The notes under the pieces are model-generated. The model did not search any database. It had not been told where the DNA came from and was given only the letters and a program-made list of their open reading frames with translations. Both the position numbers and the translations under genes were made by a program. A stretch of 64,000 nt of DNA from Mesorhizobium sp. ZC-5 (lineage in GTDB: Bacteria; Pseudomonadota; Alphaproteobacteria; Rhizobiales; Rhizobiaceae): NCBI RefSeq assembly GCF_025753855.1, contig NZ_JAOWPT010000016.1, forward strand, positions 44,503-108,502, in the 5' to 3' direction. Shown piece by piece: positions 1 through 8,925 of this stretch; positions within the stretch are counted from its first letter, which is position 1; each line of letters begins with the position of its first letter.

Positions 1-880
1 GGGAGGATCTGATATACTGCTGTTCGATGAGGACGGATTTGCGGGCCTTCGCAATCAGACCGGGCACGACGTCCATGTAGTTGTCGGGACTCAGCACCGG
101 TTGGATTGTGAGCGGCGCGTCGAGGTCGAAGGTTTCGCTTGTAAAGAGCTGCTCGGGTTTGCGTGCCGGCGCGCGCTCGACCAGGAAAAACTCGTCCTCG
201 ACCGGACGGCGCAGCATCTCAGGTACGGCATCGACAAGGGCCATGTCGGCTTCCAGAATGCCGGCAAAGAAACCGCTAAGCTCTCTCGATCTGATGGCAA
301 GGCCCGTATCGCGGTTTCCCGGACGGAAGACCCCGCCGGAGGCACCATCCTCGACGTTCATCGGAATGCTGTTGACGCTGTAGTTTCCGCTTTGGACCAG
401 GACCCATTCGTTGTCGATTACGATCACCTTCTCGTGCGAGGAACTGAACACATGGACGGTGGGATTGGCACAGGAGGGGGCCGAGACGCCGCGCGCGCCC
501 ATCTGCACCAGGCGGTCGAAAATGTCGCTCTCGGTCCTACTGTCGATGTCGAGCATCAGCGAGACCTTCACCTTGCGGGCCATCGCGGCAAGAAGCAGGT
601 CCTCCATGTAGGATGCCGTAAAATCGTAGATGCCGACGAGGATCGATTCCTTCGCGGCGTCGATCAGTCGCTTCGTCACCGCGAAGGTCGAGTCCGGCGA
701 GGCGTAGGCGATGATTTGCTCGCTGAGGTCGAAGGCTGGAACATCGCGCGCCTGGTAACCCTCGAGGTGACAGCTGCGGCCGACCATTTCGGGGACCGCG
801 ATCGCGATGGTCGGTTGAGTGCCGACGGCCTGTGCGGTGGCGAGCGTCGGGATGCGGGTCTTCAGAACATAGGTCGGCAT
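1..880 (-). CDS. Phospholipase D-like protein, cut by the window edge
   Basis: A minus-strand frame opens with ATG at 880 behind a GGGGA ribosome site and runs off the left edge, so about 293 residues are visible and the C terminus is missing. Residues 65-110 form an alternating helix/strand typical of PLD folds. A full HxK(x)4D motif with a following GN is present (H149, K151, D156, N166, in the stretch SHEKVIVIDNEWV). A second half begins near the edge (VLIEQQYIRSS), as expected for a two-lobed PLD enzyme whose second HKD lies outside. PLD-family proteins cut phosphodiesters in lipids or nucleic acids; which applies here cannot be read from the sequence. It is the last visible gene of an operon with a trypsin-like protease, with 17 bases to the gene before it. 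No signal peptide is apparent, so a cytoplasmic nuclease is plausible. Confidence 0.85.
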   Translation of the reverse strand, partial: MPTYVLKTRIPTLATAQAVGTQPTIAIAVPEMVGRSCHLEGYQARDVPAFDLSEQIIAYASPDSTFAVTKRLIDAAKESILVGIYDFTASYMEDLLLAAMARKVKVSLMLDIDSRTESDIFDRLVQMGARGVSAPSCANPTVHVFSSSHEKVIVIDNEWVLVQSGNYSVNSIPMNVEDGASGGVFRPGNRDTGLAIRSRELSGFFAGILEADMALVDAVPEMLRRPVEDEFFLVERAPARKPEQLFTSETFDLDAPLTIQPVLSPDNYMDVVPGLIAKARKSVLIEQQYIRSS

Positions 881-897
881 GAATTCCCCTTTTGCGG

Positions 898-1143
898 CTA
901 TTGCGGTTCGAACGGTTCGGCCTTCTGGACGACGAGCGGCACGTCGACGTCGTTTCCCTGGTGATTGATCGTCAGCGATTCAGGCAGCTTCACCGCCGCG
1001 CCGGGCTGCGTGTAGGCGACCACCACCCAACCCGACCGGCCGTATGGCTCGCCTTTTTCGACTCCGACCGCATGCGCGCCGATTTTTGCAAGACCATCGG
1101 CGTGCCTTTGTCGTGCGCTGTTGGCCTCGTCGAGCGTCGCCAC
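898..1143 (-). CDS. Small protein of 81 residues between protease and PLD genes
   Basis: The frame starts with GTG at 1143, preceded by GGAGG, 10 bases after the stop of the protease gene. It ends 17 bases before the PLD start. The tight spacing and good ribosome site support a real gene. The protein is soluble and has no recognised domain; the last 35 residues are rich in V and P. I do not recognise the family. Its place between an enzyme pair suggests an accessory or specificity role, which is inference only. Confidence 0.6.
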   Translation of the reverse strand: MATLDEANSARQRHADGLAKIGAHAVGVEKGEPYGRSGWVVVAYTQPGAAVKLPESLTINHQGNDVDVPLVVQKAEPFEPQ

Positions 1144-1153
1144 GATGCCTCCG

Positions 1154-2128
1154 TCAGAATGCGAATTTCAGGGCGTCCAGCACGGTACGGATGGGCGTGA
1201 AGACGCTGCCCTTGGGCGATCCCGCGAAATGCAGGCCGACGATAGCGCCTGTGTCTGCCGCAACGACTAGCGCGCCGGAATCGCCGCCGCCGGTATAAGT
1301 GTCGCACAGGACCTGGCCAATGAAGCCGACGACACCGACGCCTTCATAGCGAACGAGCACCCGGAAATCGACGTCGCGTACGACCGATTGCGTATCCCCG
1401 GTCGTGCGGCCGCGCTTCTTGACCGCCATGTCGCGCATGGGTGTGGCCACCTTCAGCGGCGTCGCAGCGCCCCAGATTTCGTTGTCGATGTCCGCCAGAT
1501 GGTCGGGATCTATCTCTGCTAGTGCGGCATCAACGGTATTCGTGAAGCTATCGCCAACCGTGAAGGGCGAAAAGGCGCTCAACGTCGCGATGATATCGGC
1601 TGGCTCCGCCCCGCCATCAGCAGGTCCCGGATAGAGGATCGGATCTCCGGCGGCCGCCAGTCCCGACTTGGCCAGAACGTGCGAGTTGCTCAGCAGAAAC
1701 AGCTTGCGTTCCTTGCGCACGATCGCCCCAAGCGTCCCTGCTGTCACATCCTTGTGCCCTACGCTGAAACCACTCTGCAATGGCGATTGCTTAGCATTCT
1801 CCTGTGGAACGATGTCGCCGATTTCCACGATGTCGGTGTAGATCGCCCGGCCGTTCGCCGCCGCCATGACCGGCGGGAGGATCTGATCGGGGCGCAGGTC
1901 GCTCATTGCCAGCTTCTGCCGGACATAAAAGACGATCCCGAGGTCATCCCTGCGTTCGCCGTCCGTCACCTTCCGCGCGATGCCGGCGCCGACGACGTTG
2001 TCGTCCTCGAAAATCGTGCGGACGCGTTGATAATGCTGAAGCGTCGTAGGGCTCAGCGATTCCGGCTCCGCAATTTCGGGAGCGGTCACGCGATCCAGAA
2101 TGTCGAGTAAGGTCCTCGGTGTCGCCAT
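1154..2128 (-). CDS. Trypsin-like serine protease (S1 fold)
   Basis: The 324-residue protein carries the chymotrypsin triad in order: His150 in SNSHVLA, Asp200 in NTVDAALAEID and Ser284 in GGGDSGALV. The start is set at the ATG at 2128, seven bases after a GGGGGGA ribosome site; a GTG six bases upstream (2134) is possible but sits against that site. There is no signal peptide or membrane segment, so it probably acts in the cytoplasm, unlike DegP-type periplasmic proteases. It heads an operon with an 81-residue protein and a PLD-type enzyme. In several known defence systems a trypsin-like protease activates or processes a partner effector; that this operon works that way is inference. Confidence in the fold is high, in the role low. 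Confidence 0.85.
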   Translation of the reverse strand: MATPRTLLDILDRVTAPEIAEPESLSPTTLQHYQRVRTIFEDDNVVGAGIARKVTDGERRDDLGIVFYVRQKLAMSDLRPDQILPPVMAAANGRAIYTDIVEIGDIVPQENAKQSPLQSGFSVGHKDVTAGTLGAIVRKERKLFLLSNSHVLAKSGLAAAGDPILYPGPADGGAEPADIIATLSAFSPFTVGDSFTNTVDAALAEIDPDHLADIDNEIWGAATPLKVATPMRDMAVKKRGRTTGDTQSVVRDVDFRVLVRYEGVGVVGFIGQVLCDTYTGGGDSGALVVAADTGAIVGLHFAGSPKGSVFTPIRTVLDALKFAF

Positions 2129-3105
2129 GCTCACGTCCCCCCAAGCAAATGCATCTTATGCATGGATTTGTGTCACCCCGATGAATTTTTACCGCGCAGA
2201 CCGTCGCGTTGCAGAGAAAATACTTCATTCGAACGGGAAGTTTATTGTAGCGCCCGGACTTGCAGTACCCGATCGCTTGATCAGCAAGCTCCCACAAGCT
2301 CCCAATGGGTGGTGGTACGATTGCTGATCCGCCTCGCGCGGCCCGACGTTTTCGGCTATTTCCTGACGCAGCTTTGGTCCTTTGATGAGACGGCGGCCGA
2401 GCGCGGTGACAAAGGCGTCGCGCAAACCTGAAACGGTTGCCGTATGGCGTCGATCCTCGGTCCTCGACTAATTGGCGGAGATGTACAGGGATTTCCTGAG
2501 GGCTTAATCTCGACCGCGCAAGACCGGCTGCGGCTGAGGAGGGGAGGGCGCTTGTCCCTGCGCTTTGGTACTGCCGCCCATCGGGGCCGGCGCGACGTCA
2601 AGTCCAAGGGCTTCCTGGGGCTTCCTCCCACGCGGTGCCGACCTTCTTCCCGAAGAGCCTCTTTGTCTGAAGACCGATGCGCGGGCATGGATGGATCAAG
2701 GCGTTGCGTCAGGACGACGCCCGGCAGGTGCGTGCGCGCATTGCCGAACTGGAGCGCGACCTCATCGCAACCACACCTCAGGGACGCCATCGACGTTTCG
2801 AAGCCGGACATGAGCTTCGCAATGCTAAGTTCCGCCTGGCACGTCTCGAGCAATGCATCGCCGAAATACCGGAGAAATGTAGGCGCTAGCGTTAAATTCG
2901 CCGCTACTCAATCCCTGCCGCGCGGTCGGCTGGGAACAGATGCAGACTGCACGGTTAACTCGTCGCCGCGCGTCCGAAGCACATAGTGTGGGGCGTCGAT
3001 AGTCGCGCTCTTCCCGGCGCCTGAATTCCCGAAGATCACCGACAGTTTGCCGTCGCGCGACGAGCCGTTTTGGACCTATCACTAAGCGCGAGACTGTGGG
3101 GAAGG
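2129..3105. other. Gene-poor stretch with one ATPase remnant
   Basis: About 980 bases lie between the protease operon and the next small gene. Open frames here overlap each other and have poor ribosome sites. One plus-strand frame at 2677-2889 encodes a charged helical stretch (ARIAELERDLIATT) that might be an old gene fragment, but I cannot assign it. The only clear remnant is the P-loop fragment at 2908-3075. Confidence 0.5.
2908..3075 (-). pseudogene. Fragment of a P-loop ATPase
   Basis: A short minus-strand frame bounded by stops on both sides encodes DGKLSVIFGNSGAGKSATID, a clear Walker A motif with the lead-in typical of large AAA/SMC-like ATPases (VxxGxxGxGKS). About 35 further residues follow before a stop. 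The rest of the ATPase is absent, so this is a remnant. The lead-in resembles AAA_13-type ATPases such as the one at 36860-39505, but the fragment is too short to place. Confidence 0.5.
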
Positions 3106-3333
3106 TCAGCCCGCCCGCCGCAAATCCTGATGCCGCGTCCGAGCTGCGCTGAGCAGGCAGGTCTCGTCGCTAATTCCGTCCTGGAAAAGTCGAACCAGCT
3201 CAGAGGCAATGTTCTCGGCTTCCGGTGACCCTGGCTGGATATGGCTCTCTTGGCAAAGCTGGTCGAAAACCGACTTGAGGCTTTGCAAATCACTCGGATA
3301 GAGGGCTGGGTCAAGGTTGGGACGATCGATCAT
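3106..3333 (-). CDS. Small conserved-looking protein of 75 residues
   Basis: The ATG at 3333 lies behind a good GGGAGG site. The protein is acidic and helical (DRPNLDPALYPSDLQSLKS, then a stretch ending SELVRLFQDGISDE). It resembles short hypothetical proteins common in rhizobia that begin with a DRPNLDPALY-type motif; this is from memory, not a search. No catalytic motif or membrane segment is seen. A longer frame reaches 3399 but lacks a ribosome site. Confidence 0.55.
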   Translation of the reverse strand: MIDRPNLDPALYPSDLQSLKSVFDQLCQESHIQPGSPEAENIASELVRLFQDGISDETCLLSAARTRHQDLRRAG

Positions 3334-3681
3334 CTGGGCCTCCCGCGGGCTGAGATCTTGAACGACACAGAGGGCGGCGACGAGGAAACCCGCCGACACG
3401 CGAAAATGACCCCGCCGAAAGGGATTGTCATTAAAAAAAGTTGTCGGGTGACGGCTTGGTGCATTCTTGACATCCCGATGTAGGTGGCCACGGATGCCTG
3501 GTCCCGTCTGCGAGGAAACGCGGCACAGGTTCGCCGTTCACGAAACAGGGGAGGCTGCGGTCATCGAGACGTTCAACGCCTCCACCACGGCGGGGGCGGA
3601 CCTGCACGACGCTTTTTGCGTGCGTTGTATTCTTTGAGGAGGATTACAAGTAGTTCGGATCCGCGCCCGATCGCAGCTCGT
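3334..3681. other. Intergenic, nothing recognised
   Basis: About 350 bases between two minus-strand small genes. Short plus-strand frames occur without ribosome sites or recognisable products. I see no terminator or repeat. Confidence 0.4.
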
Positions 3682-4155
3682 CTATGTCTTTGTAAGGATG
3701 GCTTCTACCTTCTTTTGCATCGAGATTGTCGTGCTGTAATACGGCCAAATGTAAGGCCCGCCAGCGCCTTGATTCAGGTCTTGATTGATTGACGTATATC
3801 CAGTGATGGCTGGCGGAGTGGACTGATTGGTTACAAGCAGTTGGAGGGCCGTGATAGGCTTATTGCCTGTTTCGCCGATTTTCCAGACCATGTAAATGTA
3901 CTTCCCGCCTGCTCCTTGTTTGAGGTCTTGGCCCGTCCATTGCCAACCAGAAGGCGGATTCGATTGCTGTTCATTGTATGCAACGAAGTTGATCGATGTC
4001 ACAGGATTGCTGTCGCCAAGAATATAACCGATGTAGATGTACTTCCCTCCCACGCCTGTATTCGTGTCGGTGGGCAGGAATTCCCAAGGCGGCTGGTATT
4101 TTGGCCCAACACTGTCATCGACGTGATTCGTCAATTGCTGAATCGGCACGGCCAT
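3682..4155 (-). CDS. Beta-prism protein with three MABP-like repeats
   Basis: The 157-residue protein has three copies of a repeat centred on GVGGKYIYIGYI, GAGGKYIYMVWK and GAGGPYIWPYYS, two of them preceded by DLKQ or DLNQ. This pattern (D-L/I-N-x-G-A-G-G-x-Y-I-Y) is characteristic of the MABP beta-prism domain known from MVB12 proteins and some bacterial membrane-binding proteins. There is no signal peptide or transmembrane segment. The start is the ATG at 4155 behind TGGAG; a GTG at 4164 is possible. It lies about 350 bases downstream of the type III effector gene on the same strand, but no tts box precedes it. A membrane- or lipid-binding role follows from family knowledge; the cellular role is unknown. 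Confidence 0.7.
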   Translation of the reverse strand: MAVPIQQLTNHVDDSVGPKYQPPWEFLPTDTNTGVGGKYIYIGYILGDSNPVTSINFVAYNEQQSNPPSGWQWTGQDLKQGAGGKYIYMVWKIGETGNKPITALQLLVTNQSTPPAITGYTSINQDLNQGAGGPYIWPYYSTTISMQKKVEAILTKT

Positions 4156-4506
4156 TTTTGGCACTCCAGTTTGTTTTGAATAACGGGGGCAGAGCTTGAC
4201 CCTTCCGCTGGAGCATCACGGACCCTTGGTTCGCGCGAGAGCGACTGTCGATCAGCAAGTCTCACGCCAATCAAAACTATTATTCTGGAACAATGGGTTA
4301 ACTCTGGGTGGCGTGTCCCATGTCGGACATTGTCAAATATCCCACAGCTTGGGCCTTTGGTGCCGTTCACCCAATTCGACATAAGACGACTACGCCGCGA
4401 TCTCCCAGAGATGCCTGCGGCCATCGGCCGTGCCAGCATGTCTGACCCCGTCGGCTTTCGACAACTGGTCGCTTCTTCCGGCCATATATATGGGCAGAAA
4501 CCGACG
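4156..4506. other. Intergenic, nothing recognised
   Basis: About 350 bases between the effector stop and the beta-prism gene. I find no tts box, clear terminator hairpin or coding remnant. Confidence 0.4.
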
Positions 4507-7500
4507 TCAGCCCCTGAGTCGGTACTGGAGTGCCTGCCGGTCGGCGACGAGATTGTCGAGGTGCAGCACGGCTGGCTGGTATCCTTGCGCCAATCGTCTA
4601 ACCAGAGCCCGCGTGCCGTCGACCATAAAGACGCCGCAATCATAACTGTTCGGCTGCTGGGCCATGCGGGCTGGTTCGAGGCGAGCGCCCAGCCTTGCTG
4701 CGAACTCTGCTGCGGGCTGGTCATTGTACCCGCGGGCGGAGTCGTAGTGATAGGCGACAGGGCTTTCCCGCACACGGCGGTCGACGAGCAACAGCGACCA
4801 GTGGTCGCCGGGGCGATCAGCTTGGGCATTGCTTACTGGCATAAACAGGAAGTCAGCTGTATCGTTACCCCTCTGATCATGGACTATGCGCTGGAATGCG
4901 CGTAGCGCGAGGATCTCGGCGCCCAAGCGCAGATGATAAAGGGCTACGAGGGGATCCACGAGCCGCGTCCGCGCGGCGAGATCAGGATTGTCCCTCTGCA
5001 GATCCTGTGCCAGGAGCGCGTAATCCGCCAAGATATGCTTGTCGGCCAGCCACTCACTGGCGCCGAGCTCCAGCCCGCCGCCATCGTGGAGCGAGGCTGT
5101 CGGATGCAAAGCTCCGACCTGAGCGTCGGACGGTGGGCGCGGGAGCCCCGGCGCATAGTGAGCGTCATCCCGCAGCTCCTGCGGAGTGACCGGCAAATGA
5201 ACCAGAGAGTCAAGGCCGCCGTAGATGTCCGACTGAGCCCTCGGCGTTGCCGCTGACGCAGCTTCACTCATCGGCCCATGGACGAGCTGAACGTCGGATG
5301 GTGGGCGCGGGAGCCCCGGCGCATAATGAGCGTCATCCCGCAGCTCCTGCGGAGTGACCGGCAAATGAACCAGAGAGTCAAGGCCGCCGTAGATGTCCGA
5401 CTGAGCCCTCGGCGTTGCCGCTGACGCAGCTTCACTCATCGGTCCAACTTCGGCGTGATGGACGGGCTGACCGTCGGATGGTAGGGGCGGGAGCCCCGGC
5501 GCATAGTGGGCATCATCCCGCAGCTCCTGCGGAGTGACCGGCAAATGAACCAGAGAGTCAAGGCCGCCGTAGATGTCCGACGGAGCCCTCGGCGTGGCCG
5601 CGGGCGCAGCTTCACTCATCGGCCCGACTTCGGCGTGATGGACGAGCTGAACGTCGGATGGTAGGCGCGGGAGCCCCGGCGCATAGTGAGCATCATCCCG
5701 CAGCTCCTGCGGAGTGACCGGCAAATGAACCAGAGAGTCAAGGCCGCCGTAGATGTCCGACTGAGCCCTCGGCGTGGCCGCTGACGCAGCTTCACTCATC
5801 GGCCCGACTTCGGCGTGATGGACGAGCTGTAGCTGAACGTCGGATGGTAGGCGCGGAAACCCCGGCGCATAGTGGGCATCATCCCGCAGCTCCTGCGGAG
5901 TGACCGGCAAATGAACCAGAGAGTCAAGGCCGCCGTAGATGTCCGACGGAGCCCTCGGCGTTGCCGCTGACGCAGCTTCACTCATCGGTCCAACTTCAGC
6001 GTGATGGACGAGCTGAACGTCATTCAGTCCTGCCGCCCCCTCAGCCCTTGCGGAAACCGCCCTGGGTGGTTCCATCGTCCGGTCGAACAGCTGTGGCCAG
6101 GTGGGATTCCCCGGCCGCGAGTTGGGCAGCGGAGCGGCTTCCGGTCGATATCTGAGGCGAATGGCAACGCCTCGCGGATTGAGTGGGGTTCTCGGCCTAC
6201 CCCCTAGCGGCAACCAACCCGCCGTGTAGCGCTCGCCATCAATCAAAAAGCTGGTCAGTTGAACCTCCTGGTTCGGCATGAGGTTGCTCCTGTCCAGCGC
6301 AGCGATCAACTCGTCTGGCGCGCGCTGGTGGGCGTGGCGCCAGTTCAAGTGACGAACGGCCTCTCCGAAATCCGGGGCCTGGGAATGGCGCGCGGTTGGC
6401 GCGAGGGAAGACGGTGGGCCAGCTTCTTCCAGCATCTCCCAAAGTTGATCCTGATCGTAACCTTCCCCGGGGAGGGCCACTGGAGATCCGGCAGCGCGCG
6501 GCACGGGGGCAATCTGGCGCTCAGGTTCCAACGCTTCGCTGCGCGGCAGTGACTTGCGAAGGTGAGCCAGTGCGATTCTGGCCCGTTTGTCGGTACTGGG
6601 ATAGCGATTGACATCTTCATCCAGCGACTTGTCATGAAGCCGAGCAGCAATGCCCGGCATGTTGTTTTGACGCAGGTAGTGACCGAAACTGCTAAGGGCA
6701 CTTGCGTAGTTCATGGCGGTATATGGACTGAGCCCGCTCGCAGGCGCTGCTGATTTGTACTCTTTGATGAGGGCCGCGTCGTCGGGATAAGGAGTCGGGA
6801 CAGTACGTCCTATCGTTGGCGCGGGTGCGCCCGCCTGGTATGTCTTCAGATACTTGAGAGCCGGAACGATGGACGACGACCCCCCGTTTCTTTCGAGCTC
6901 CTTGACGTCGTCGTCCAGCGACTTGTCGTGAAGCCGAGGAGCAATGCCCTGCTTGTCGTTTTCAACGAGCCAACGACTGAAGTTGAGAAGACAATTCACA
7001 TGGAGCGTGACGGTGCCGTCCTTGGCCCCACGGGCGATGAGTGCCGCCCTGAGACCCTCCATGAGGGACGCATCTTCGGAATAAAGAGGACGCTTGTCGC
7101 CACCTACGCAAACCGTTGTTGAACGATCCGGCTGCAGCGCCGAGGCGCCTAAGATCGCCCCACCACCTCCGGCGTGCGGCGCTGGTATGTAATCTTGCCC
7201 GCTCCCCTGCATTATGGGCTGCGCTTCCCTTGACGACGAAGCCAGTTGATGGATGGGGGCCTGCAGCACGCGACCGCCTGAATTGCCGATCGCGCTCAGT
7301 TGCCGCTCAATGGCATCCCCTTGGGGATTGCTCAGCGTCCTCTGCCTCTTCGCTGGTCTCAACTGCTCCGGCTGATCCGCCCCTCGCAGAACCTCCTCTG
7401 GATTGACAGCCAGCCCCGGCGAGGGGAGGGCTGGGCTTGGCTGATCAACAGCGCCTGCCGGCGAATAGGGAGGTGAGGGCACACCTTGCCAAAAGTTCGC

Positions 7501-8508
7501 CGTGCCCCAACTGTCGGCTGGCAGCTGACCAGCTTGATCCACCCCCTCCCAAAGCTCCGCTGAATTGAAACTTGACCGCGAGCGGTCGGGTTGATCGTCC
7601 AACAGTCGCCGAAGCTCCTCTGGATTGACAGACAGCACTGGCGACTGGACGGCCTGTTCCTCCGCCTGCCGAGAGCCGTCCGCCCCGAAAGGACCCTTCC
7701 AGATGCTGCTGCGGCAATCACGAATGATATTCAACCCGGTGGCGGGTGTCGTCTCTGGGCGTCCGCCGACACGAGCCACATCATCGATGAGGCGCCCGCC
7801 TTCCATGGAGGGACCATTATGGGGAGGCCTGCGATCAGCTAAAGTACCGGGCTCACGATATTCACGAAGCACCGTCAGCGCGGCTCTCATTGCCTCCTTA
7901 TCCCGGTCCCCGAATGACTTGACATGTGCGACCAAGGAATTGTGATCGAGTGCAGTAATCGTTTGGCCAGGGCCGAGAGATTTCGCCAATCTGCGAAGAG
8001 TCCTATCACACTGCCGGGCCGTGCTCGGTAGCCATCCCCGGCGCGCCGCCGCCGCCTTTACAGCCCCCTCGATGAGGTTCTTGTCTTCCACAGGGGGTTC
8101 ATTGCGCAGACGTCCGCCAGCAGGAGCGCTGGGATCGCGGTGCTTACGAAGCACCGTCAACGCGGCCACCATTGTCCCGTCATGGGCAAAGAAACTTTTA
8201 GCGTAAGCAATCAAGGATTGGTGATCGAGCGCAGAAAGCGTCTTGCCTTGCGACCCGAGATCATCCGCTAATCTGCGAAGGGTCGCTGCATAACTCTTGG
8301 CCGTTTGCCCTTTCAGATCCCGGCGCGCAACCCCGGCTTTGACCGCCGCGTCGATGAGGCTCCGGTCTTTATCAGACAGACGAGGATAACAGCGGTCCCG
8401 AGGCGCATGGACCCCTGCGACGGGCGCGGCATCGGCTCGGCGCGCCTCGCGCAGCAAGTGCTGCTCAAAGCCATTGTGCCCGGCGTGTGCCGCCTGCTGC
8501 CGTTGCAT
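4507..8508 (-). CDS. nopD: NopD-like type III effector, Ulp1/C48 SUMO protease
   Basis: The C-terminal 200 residues form a Ulp1 (C48) cysteine protease with an intact triad: His in GDHWSLLLVD, Asp in YHYDSARG and Cys in NSYDCGVFM, 43 residues from the end. Such enzymes deSUMOylate host proteins after delivery through the rhizobial type III system. Four degenerate helical repeats of about 80-100 residues occupy the N-terminal half (two ending LTVLRKHRDP / LTVLREYREP and two containing ARLHDKSLD). Next come five tandem repeats of about 60 residues, then the protease. The frame is open back to 8649, but a tts box at 8603-8631 lies inside that extension. I therefore set the start at ATG 8508 (1333 residues); an upstream TTG near 8565 is also possible. 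The protein is close in architecture to NopD and Bel2-5 of Bradyrhizobium. Confidence 0.88.
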   Translation of the reverse strand: MQRQQAAHAGHNGFEQHLLREARRADAAPVAGVHAPRDRCYPRLSDKDRSLIDAAVKAGVARRDLKGQTAKSYAATLRRLADDLGSQGKTLSALDHQSLIAYAKSFFAHDGTMVAALTVLRKHRDPSAPAGGRLRNEPPVEDKNLIEGAVKAAAARRGWLPSTARQCDRTLRRLAKSLGPGQTITALDHNSLVAHVKSFGDRDKEAMRAALTVLREYREPGTLADRRPPHNGPSMEGGRLIDDVARVGGRPETTPATGLNIIRDCRSSIWKGPFGADGSRQAEEQAVQSPVLSVNPEELRRLLDDQPDRSRSSFNSAELWEGVDQAGQLPADSWGTANFWQGVPSPPYSPAGAVDQPSPALPSPGLAVNPEEVLRGADQPEQLRPAKRQRTLSNPQGDAIERQLSAIGNSGGRVLQAPIHQLASSSREAQPIMQGSGQDYIPAPHAGGGGAILGASALQPDRSTTVCVGGDKRPLYSEDASLMEGLRAALIARGAKDGTVTLHVNCLLNFSRWLVENDKQGIAPRLHDKSLDDDVKELERNGGSSSIVPALKYLKTYQAGAPAPTIGRTVPTPYPDDAALIKEYKSAAPASGLSPYTAMNYASALSSFGHYLRQNNMPGIAARLHDKSLDEDVNRYPSTDKRARIALAHLRKSLPRSEALEPERQIAPVPRAAGSPVALPGEGYDQDQLWEMLEEAGPPSSLAPTARHSQAPDFGEAVRHLNWRHAHQRAPDELIAALDRSNLMPNQEVQLTSFLIDGERYTAGWLPLGGRPRTPLNPRGVAIRLRYRPEAAPLPNSRPGNPTWPQLFDRTMEPPRAVSARAEGAAGLNDVQLVHHAEVGPMSEAASAATPRAPSDIYGGLDSLVHLPVTPQELRDDAHYAPGFPRLPSDVQLQLVHHAEVGPMSEAASAATPRAQSDIYGGLDSLVHLPVTPQELRDDAHYAPGLPRLPSDVQLVHHAEVGPMSEAAPAATPRAPSDIYGGLDSLVHLPVTPQELRDDAHYAPGLPPLPSDGQPVHHAEVGPMSEAASAATPRAQSDIYGGLDSLVHLPVTPQELRDDAHYAPGLPRPPSDVQLVHGPMSEAASAATPRAQSDIYGGLDSLVHLPVTPQELRDDAHYAPGLPRPPSDAQVGALHPTASLHDGGGLELGASEWLADKHILADYALLAQDLQRDNPDLAARTRLVDPLVALYHLRLGAEILALRAFQRIVHDQRGNDTADFLFMPVSNAQADRPGDHWSLLLVDRRVRESPVAYHYDSARGYNDQPAAEFAARLGARLEPARMAQQPNSYDCGVFMVDGTRALVRRLAQGYQPAVLHLDNLVADRQALQYRLRG
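5122..6017 (-). repeat. Five tandem coding repeats inside the effector
   Basis: Five near-identical units of about 168-186 bases follow one another in the effector frame, each encoding a 56-62 residue unit with the core DIYGGLDSLVHLPVTPQELR and AHYAPGLPR. Units differ mainly by small in-frame changes at the junctions (for example loss or gain of HHAEV), which suggests recent expansion and contraction by recombination. Copy number is likely to vary between strains and to be misassembled with short reads. Confidence 0.9.
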
Positions 8509-8602
8509 GGCGTCGAACGTCTCCCGCCAAGCCGGATCCGTTGGATTGAAGTTAGGTAGGTCCAAGCTGGTCTCACGTTTATAGGTCACCGGAGGCTCAA
8601 AA

Positions 8603-8631
8603 CTACTCGGGCAAGCTGTCGAGAAGCTGAC
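8603..8631 (-). promoter_or_regulatory. tts box (TtsI-binding promoter element)
   Basis: Read on the minus strand, the site begins GTCAGCTTCTCGACAGCT and continues TGCCCGAGTAG. This matches the rhizobial tts box consensus GTCAGCTTNTCGAAAGCT-N3-CC-N2-CTA at nearly every position. TtsI, itself flavonoid- and NodD-induced, activates type III genes through this element. It lies about 95 bases upstream of the ATG chosen for the effector. Confidence 0.9.
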
Positions 8632-8774
8632 AATCCTCGCCGTCTGCAAAGCGTCTCACGAACGCTCGAAGAGAACAGTCTGCGATCCGGTGTGGGCTGC
8701 TCACCCGAGGCCATGGGGATTCTACAACCAGGTTGCCGTTCGGCATCGCGTTGCAGATGCAGGCGCTGTCCATG

Positions 8775-8925
8775 CTGCTTGATGCGCTCGAACACCCTCA
8801 TCACCACGGCAGGCCTCAACGACGTCGACCCGAAAGCCTGGCTTGCCGACGTCCTGGCCCGCATAGCCGATCTTCCCGCCTCGCGTCTGCACGAACTACT
8901 GCCCTGGGAATGGAAGCGTAGGCTG
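8775..8925 (+). pseudogene. IS66-family transposase C-terminal remnant
   Basis: A plus-strand stretch encodes LNDVDPKAWLADVLARIADL followed by PASRLHELLPWEWKR, the conserved C-terminal domain of IS66 TnpC transposases. The rest of the transposase and the element ends are absent. It sits just upstream of the effector promoter, as is common for type III effector genes in symbiosis islands. Confidence 0.8.

Noticed and set aside
101-964. Long plus-strand open frame of 287 codons
   Set aside because: It is antisense to the PLD gene, whose HKD motif and ribosome site are clear.
5122-6017. Regular repeats as a CRISPR array
   Set aside because: Units are about 180 bases, near-identical throughout and in frame within a protein; there are no short repeats with unique spacers and no cas genes.
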